From Phycisphaerae bacterium (GTDB lineage: Bacteria > Planctomycetota > Phycisphaerae > JAJVII01): DNA of 6,026 nucleotides. A program made the translations under genes and the position numbers. The notes under the pieces are model-generated. The model had not been told where the DNA came from. It ran no database searches and saw only the letters and a list, made by a program, of their open reading frames with translations. Below are positions 1-4,129 of the stretch, one piece after another (within the stretch, counting starts at the first letter, position 1; each line of letters opens with the position of its first letter). The stretch spans positions 1 through 6,026 of the forward strand of contig JAQTVL010000287.1 of NCBI GenBank assembly GCA_028706835.1, given 5' to 3'.

Positions 1-2424
1 AGTCTTGTTCACCATGAATGTCCCATAGATATCTGCATCCCTCAGCCATTCCAGCCCTTTCGCGGTTTCCTTGTAGATCTTCCATGCACTCCCGCCATGC
101 CCGGCAATATCCCTTGTCCACCACAAGGCAGTCTTTGGGTCCTGCAAGAACTTCCAAGGTCCCGCTCTCATGATTCCAGTAACTCTTCTAATTGCCCACA
201 GGTTGCGCCCAGCCCTCCCAATCTGAGTGACGACCTTGGCTCCACCAAAGACCGCCTGCGCTAGCCGGTATATCATCCGCGGCGACGGACGGGCCCCGGC
301 CCGTTTCACGTAAGGCGCTGGGTCAGTTACTTCGCCCGGCACATTGCTCAGCGCGGTTGCGATCATCTCAAGATTGGCGTCCAAGGCTTGATCGGCATTC
401 AGTTTCTTGTCAGACGCCCAACTCAACTCTGTCTTCGAGAAAAGCCCCCCGACGGTCTGCCCAGTATTAATCGCCGACCTTACCCACTTCAGCGCCCTCA
501 GTTGCTGCGACAGAGGATCTATCGTGAACTCCTGATGCCACTTGCGAGAAAGGATATTGCGCTCTTCCTGCGCATCGCGTTCATCGTTCAAGCGAGCTTC
601 CACGGACGCAAGTAGTTGTTTGACGTGTTCTTTCGCCACCGCTTCCGCAATGTGCAGTCCAAGTTCCCCCTGGATATCCGCGAGCGTTATCCGTGCGAGT
701 TCTTCCGCAGCATTCTGTGTGTCGTTTTGCTCCTTAATAGGTATAACCCATGCGAACTTGGCTGAGAGCCGGGCCATGGCCTCGTTGGCGGCGTCCGGTG
801 CAACGTCGTTAGCTATGACACTGTTGGAGAAACGCGCAAATATCCACCCTGACCCGCGCCGGAAGTTTGCCACATCCGCGATCACCGAAGGAGCGAATTC
901 CCCCCCCCTCGCCCGCGACAGCAAATTGTCAATGGCGGAGCCATATTCGTCACAGAGTGCTTGTACTTGATCTTCAAACACATCCAGCCCCATCGGGTCC
1001 GTCCCGTTGATCGGGTCGCTGTTAATCATGTCGCCGAGGTTGTTGCCGTCGCCGTAGCCGTTGGGGTCGCGGCTGAGGGACACGCCCAGCGGCGGGCGGA
1101 AATACACGTTCCGCACCTGGTTGTTGCCCGTTTCCGGGTCCAGCCGATAGCCGGAGTTGGCGATCTCGTTGCCGAACGTGTTGCTGGCCCGCGACTGCCA
1201 CTGGCTGGCCGACGTGTCAGCCCCGGCGGCGTCGACCTCGCCGTTCAGCACGGTTCGCTCGCCGTAGGGCGAATACACGTATCGCTCCACCACCTGCCCG
1301 GCCGGGTTCACCAACGCTGTCACGTTCCAGTTCGCGTCCTGGGCGTAATACAGCGTCTCGTCGATCACGCCGTCACCGGTCGTGTCGCGCCAGCGGCAGA
1401 CCAACGCGTCCACGTAGCGCTGGTCCCACAGATACTGGACATAGGGGTCGGGGGCTGGGGACTGGGGGTCGGAAACGTTCGTCGCCAGCCGCTCCTCCAG
1501 CACCTGCCAGTTGTCGTTGTAGTAGTAGTCCGTCCGGTCGTAGCCGGTGATTTCCTCCGGGGCCTCCGCGTCGTCCCGGCGGGCCACGATCTTCGCCGTC
1601 CGGTAGCCGCGGGGGTCGTAGGCGTAACGGGCGATCAGCCCGCCGGCGTGGTGCCCGCCGCCGCTCGTGTCGTCGGCGTAGGCTGCCACCAAGTGGTTCC
1701 ATGCGTCGTACTCGTAGTGCCGCGTGCCGTCGAACGTCATGTTCCCGGCCGCGTCGTATTGCGGCGTGGCCGCTCCCGGCCCGGTGATCGACGTGATCTC
1801 GTTGGCCGCGTTCGCCTCGCGGGCCTGGGTTTCTCCCGCCTCGATCGCCCCGTTGCCGCTGGTGTCGTTGCCGAACGAGCCCCAGTTGCCCAACTGGTCC
1901 AGCGACCAGCTCTGCGAGCCGCCCGCCGGGGCGACAATGCCGGCGTAGTCCGGGAACCCGGCGCCCCCGCCCAGGCTGCCCCGGCTGGAATGCGTCAGCC
2001 GGCCCAGGCCGTCGTAGGTATACCACTCGTCGAGCGTCTGCCCAGCCGATCGGCCGGCGGTGTTCTCGCGGAATTGCCGGTTCCCAGCCGCGTCATAGCC
2101 GTAGCGGAACTCGTCGGCCGCGTTGCCGGCGACCGTCCACTTCTGATCGACCACCCGGCCGAGCCGGTCCAGCCCGGCCGACCCGGTCGCCCCGTAATCG
2201 AGCGTCAGGCCGCCAGCCACCGCGGGATGTGACACGCTGACAATCGTCGATCTCCCCAGATACGAATACGCCACAAACGTCGTCCCGCCGCCCGCCACCC
2301 CGCTCGGCCGGCCCAGCCCGCTATTCACCGCGCCGCTGTAGGCGTATTCTAACACCGCCCCAGCCGGATACGACACCGTCTGCGTCTGCACAAACACGGA
2401 GTTCGTCTCACCCGCGCCGGGCGG
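1..2424 (-). CDS. Orphan/truncated RHS-repeat protein, 3' partial, with variable C-terminal toxin-like tip (copy 1)
   Basis: This is a minus-strand frame of 808 codons, open from just after a TGA stop (2425-2427) to the left edge. The first ~480 residues are RHS/YD-repeat sequence, with repeats such as FRYGYDAAGNR, YTYDGLGRLTH, PQYDAAGNMTFDG and YAYDPRGYRTAK. Then comes the core end (YVYSPYGER, PPLGVSLSRDPNGYGDG, TDPMGLD at 982-1002). In the RHS family this part forms a shell that encloses a cleavable C-terminal effector. After GLD the sequence turns into an unrelated tip of more than 327 residues. The tip has a charged, helix-rich part (about 540-700), a basic stretch, and GHGGSAWK at 79-102 near the expected toxin start. 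No ATG lies upstream of 1740, and GTG at 2395-2397 or 2389-2391 has no clear ribosome site. The frame therefore looks like a gene that lost its N-terminal part, or a stored module, rather than a normal gene. The tip's stop and any immunity gene lie off the left edge. Confidence 0.85.
900..908. repeat. Run of nine C inside the copy 1 tip
   Basis: Nine consecutive C on the plus strand (nine G on the coding strand) encode part of RARGGEF. The frame is open on both sides at this length. A one-base slip would cut off the tip, so it is a possible on/off switch site or a sequencing-error hotspot. Confidence 0.6.
982..1777 (-). repeat. RHS core duplication, copy 1 (796 bp)
   Basis: This segment aligns without any gap to 5231-6026 (constant offset 4249). 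I count about 20 differences in 252 residues between the two translations from the Met of MTFDG to GLD, or about 92% identity. A fully identical run of 113 bases covers 1256-1368. Similarity stops sharply at the GLD codons (left end), where each copy enters its own tip. The right end is set only by the window edge in copy 2, so the true repeat may be longer. Shared cores of this kind are the usual substrate for tip exchange by homologous recombination in RHS loci; that use here is inference. Confidence 0.95.
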
Positions 2425-2436
2425 TCAGGTCCCCCC

Positions 2437-2466
2437 CTTGAAATCTGACTCTTGAAATCTGACTCT
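2437..2466. repeat. 14-bp tandem repeat beside the truncated RHS frame
   Basis: CTTGAAATCTGACT occurs twice head to tail, and the period of 14 is exact for 30 bases. It follows a run of seven C (2431-2437) and lies 10 bases from the TGA that closes the upstream side of the copy 1 RHS frame. It may mark a slippage or rearrangement joint. No function is evident. Confidence 0.8.
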
Positions 2467-2494
2467 GGCCGCCCCCCAGGCGACCCGCGAGCCA

Positions 2495-2510
2495 TGTTCC
2501 ACGTGGAACA
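2495..2510. promoter_or_regulatory. parS-like ParB-binding palindrome 1
   Basis: TGTTCCACGTGGAACA is a perfect 16-base palindrome and fits the bacterial parS consensus (TGTTNCACGTGNAACA), which the segregation protein ParB recognises close to replication origins. The match is seen directly; that ParB binds here is inference from the well-conserved site. It sits in gene-free DNA. A second site follows 80 bases on. A dispersed repeat that happens to contain the palindrome is the main alternative. Confidence 0.6.
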
Positions 2511-2511
2511 A

Positions 2512-2521
2512 TCCTCCGACC
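2512..2521 (+). repeat. 10-bp direct repeat, left copy
   Basis: TCCTCCGACC lies one base after the first parS-like palindrome and recurs at 2563-2572, three bases before the second. The two copies bracket the REP-like hairpin, so the block reads palindrome, repeat, hairpin, repeat, palindrome. Confidence 0.6.
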
Positions 2522-2522
2522 T

Positions 2523-2544
2523 TCCCTCTCCTCGGGGAGAGGGA
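2523..2544. repeat. REP-like hairpin between the two parS-like sites
   Basis: TCCCTCTCC (2523-2531) and GGAGAGGGA (2536-2544) form a perfect 9-bp stem around a TCGG loop, followed by a GA/GC-rich tail to about 2560. This type of CCCTCTCC/GGAGAGGG palindrome with a G-rich tail is common as a dispersed extragenic repeat in GC-rich bacteria. There is no T-run on either side, so an intrinsic terminator is unlikely. Confidence 0.6.
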
Positions 2545-2562
2545 GCGAGGGCGAGGGGCAGT

Positions 2563-2572
2563 TCCTCCGACC
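2563..2572 (+). repeat. 10-bp direct repeat, right copy
   Basis: Second copy of TCCTCCGACC, identical to 2512-2521. Confidence 0.6.
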
Positions 2573-2574
2573 AA

Positions 2575-2590
2575 TGTTCCACGTGGAACT
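2575..2590. promoter_or_regulatory. parS-like ParB-binding palindrome 2
   Basis: TGTTCCACGTGGAACT shares 15 of 16 bases with the first site, and its inner 14 bases (2576-2589) are a perfect palindrome. The last base (T instead of A) breaks the outermost pair. Its start is exactly 80 bases from that of site 1. Clustering of two near-perfect sites makes chance unlikely and fits a parS cluster, but a repeated intergenic element would look the same. Confidence 0.55.
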
Positions 2591-3087
2591 GTATTATGCG
2601 ACTAATACACTGGCCACGAACACGCTATGGCGCACTGCGAACAGCGATATTATCGGACGCGCCCGCCGGGAGGCTGACACCGGGTTTTCAAACCGTTTCT
2701 GGCCGTTGCTGCGAGGGGCAAACCACACGCCGAACGTGCCAATCCGGAGCAAACCCGGCGATCGGGTGAAACTCGTCGCCACCCGCCCACCGCCCCGGGA
2801 ATCCCGGCCCGCCGGGACCCGTCGCTCAACTCCGACAGGTCGCGCGGCTCCAGCATCACGGTGCGATGTTCGTCACCCTCGCGGCCCACGCTGTTACCGC
2901 CGGAACGGAGCGCCCACGCGAGCCAACCGTCTATTCGGATTCCAAGGATTTGTTGTCTCGGGCATCAACGCCCGCACATCTTTCTCACACAGGTCGCTGG
3001 TCCATTGCACCGACGACAATACATCGTGATCCCTCCTCCTGCCCTACCTCCCAGGCCATCGCACAGCAAGTTGGCAACAGATCGTGA
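2591..3087. other. Gene-free, apparently decayed DNA
   Basis: No reading frame here resembles a protein family I recognise. Several short open frames exist on both strands, as expected from high GC, but none shows domain-like composition or a convincing start. A small GC-rich inverted repeat (TCCCGGC at 2802-2808, GCCGGGA at 2811-2817) has only a 2-base spacer and no T-run. The stretch upstream of the exonuclease fragment may contain unrecognisable remains of its missing 5' part. Confidence 0.6.
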
Positions 3088-3420
3088 CCCCTTTTCTCCT
3101 CCATCGGCCCGCTCCTGGCCTCGCCAAATGTCGTGAAGGTGATCCACAACGCCAGCTTCGAGGAGGCCGTCTTCGCCGAGAGCGGCCTGCCGATCGCCAA
3201 CATCTTCGACACGTGCCAGGCATCACGCGACTCCCGGCCTGACGCCGACGGCCATCGGCTCGATCAGGTGGTTGCACGCGAACTCGGCCTGCGGATGGAC
3301 AAGACCTGCCAGAAGGCCGACTGGCGCAGGCGACCGCTCAGCCAGACAATGATTGACTACGCCGCGTTAGATGCCGAGGTCATGATTGCCCTGCATCACG
3401 TGCTCGCCGCGGAGTCGTAG
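3088..3420 (+). pseudogene. 5'-truncated DEDDy 3'-5' exonuclease fragment (RNase D type)
   Basis: The frame is open from 3088, just after a TGA at 3085-3087, to a TAG at 3418-3420. From about 3106 it reads as an RNase D/DEDDy exonuclease domain: PLLASPNVVKVIHNASFE covers the Exo II region with its HNASFE signature. A SDWxRRPL-like segment (ADWRRRPLSQTMIDYAALDA) covers Exo III with the YAALDA motif. The Exo I motif (DTE type) that supplies the first two metal-binding acids, expected roughly 40-50 residues upstream, is missing and upstream sequence is unrelated. A GTG at 3133 could start a 95-residue protein, but it lies inside the Exo II block, so it is not a natural start. Intact relatives remove nucleotides from RNA or DNA 3' ends; this remnant should be inactive. 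The frame lies on the opposite strand to the RHS genes. Confidence 0.8.
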
Positions 3421-3448
3421 GCAGCGGCAGGTTGGCTCCACCGCGTAA

Positions 3449-3649
3449 TCACGAAAGAACTGGCTGTTCTGTGGCAGCGACAACGGCGGGGCCACCGCCG
3501 CGATCATGTTCAGCCTGATTGCCAGTTGCCAACGCCACAAGATCGATCCCTTCGCCTACCTCAAGGACGTGCTCACCCGCATCGCCGCCACGCCGGTCAG
3601 TCAGTTGCGCGACCTGCTGCCGGACAGGTGGAAGCCGGCCGATACGTGA
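3449..3649 (+). pseudogene. C-terminal remnant of an IS66-family transposase
   Basis: A 66-codon frame ends with TGA at 3647-3649 and reads RKNWLFCGSDNGG, then a helix with IMFSLIASCQRHKIDPFAYL, then DVLTRIAATP and DLLPDRW near the end. These are the hallmarks of the extreme C-terminus of IS66 (DDE) transposases, where an intact protein is roughly 500 residues. The frame is closed upstream by TAA at 3446-3448, and the preceding bases do not resemble the usual sequence before RKNW, so the catalytic domain is gone. No terminal inverted repeat could be recognised between the stop and the neighbouring gene. It starts only 28 bases after the exonuclease fragment, which points to a deletion joining two remnants. 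Confidence 0.85.
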
Positions 3650-3666
3650 CCATCCGAGCCCATGAT

Positions 3667-4101
3667 TCATAACGGCGTCTCGGCACCCTGTTTGGCCCCG
3701 GCATCATACGCTTGCTCTTCAAACCATTGAATGGAGGAGAAGCGGCTATCCAACTTCAGAACCCGATCAAGAGCCGTCAAGACTCTCTTGAGTTCGCCGC
3801 CACTCGTCCGGTGGAATAAGCGATGGAGCACCGATCGCTTCTCCCGCACCAGCAGCAGCCATGGGCCAGGTTGCTGAAGTAGGCACCATTCCAGGCTGTT
3901 GTGAAAAGGGATTTCGAAGCGCCACCCATAGAAAAGATGTTGCTGCGGGTTCGATACCTCGAACCCCACCTCGCGGAGGGCCTTCACAAGTGCCTCCGCA
4001 ACCAGGCGGCCATCCGGCACCAGAGGACTTCCCGCGGGCGTCCACTTCGCCTCATTTGGAAAACCAGTCGCTTCAAAAGTCACCAAAGATCGTATTGCCA
4101 T
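3667..4101 (-). CDS. Probable immunity protein for the copy 2 RHS toxin tip
   Basis: This 144-residue, probably cytoplasmic protein has no signal peptide or membrane segment. I do not recognise a named family. Visible features are an N-terminal strand (RSLVTFEATGF), a helix (GRLVAEALVKALREVGFEV), an aromatic strand region (FYGWRFEIPF, then WCLLQQPGPWLLLV) and a C-terminal helix plus strand (LKRVLTALDRVLK, FSSIQWFEEQAYDAG). Its position directly behind the toxin tip on the same strand is that of RHS immunity genes, which bind and block the toxin of the same cell. The start at 4099-4101 was chosen because AAGGA lies 8 bases upstream and because the protein-like pattern begins at MAIRSLVTF. A longer form from ATG 4138-4140 (157 residues) would overlap the RHS stop by 11 bases, a typical coupling arrangement, so it stays possible. 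Its stop lies 17 bases from that of the convergent IS66 fragment. Confidence 0.75.
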   Translation of the reverse strand: MAIRSLVTFEATGFPNEAKWTPAGSPLVPDGRLVAEALVKALREVGFEVSNPQQHLFYGWRFEIPFHNSLEWCLLQQPGPWLLLVREKRSVLHRLFHRTSGGELKRVLTALDRVLKLDSRFSSIQWFEEQAYDAGAKQGAETPL

Positions 4102-4109
4102 TGCGGACG

Positions 4110-4114
4110 TCCTT
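4110..4114 (-). promoter_or_regulatory. Ribosome-binding site of the putative immunity gene
   Basis: On the minus strand this reads AAGGA, 8 bases ahead of ATG 4099-4101. It is the best Shine-Dalgarno match among the four ATG codons at the head of this frame and decides the preferred start. Confidence 0.5.
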
Positions 4115-4129
4115 AGCATCGTCACCGGG

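Noticed and set aside
1373..2026. Minus-strand open frame of 217 codons.
   Set aside because: It is an out-of-frame reading of the RHS gene on the same strand; the in-frame reading gives clear YD repeats and this one is Arg/Pro-rich nonsense.
961..2232. Plus-strand open frame of 423 codons, rich in Val, Arg, Pro and Ala.
   Set aside because: It is exactly antisense to the well-supported RHS frame of copy 1. Its composition is that of a complement frame in GC-rich DNA and no domain is seen.
2523..2560. Hairpin considered as an intrinsic terminator.
   Set aside because: There is no T-run on either side and no expressed gene ends here; it fits a REP-like repeat better.
2802..2817. Short GC-rich inverted repeat considered as a terminator or operator.
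   Set aside because: The spacer is only two bases, there is no T-run, and such repeats are expected by chance at this GC content.
2650..2889. Minus-strand open frame of 79 codons with a plausible-looking N-terminal part (DEHRTVMLEPRDLSEL).
   Set aside because: It is too short and turns into Arg/Gly/Pro-rich sequence; no family is recognised. It could be a tiny remnant, but nothing supports a gene.
2574..3029. Plus-strand open frame of 151 codons starting inside the second parS-like palindrome.
   Set aside because: The ATG and first codons are made by the palindrome itself, no ribosome site precedes it, and the translation is low in domain-like features. A repeated element would explain it better.
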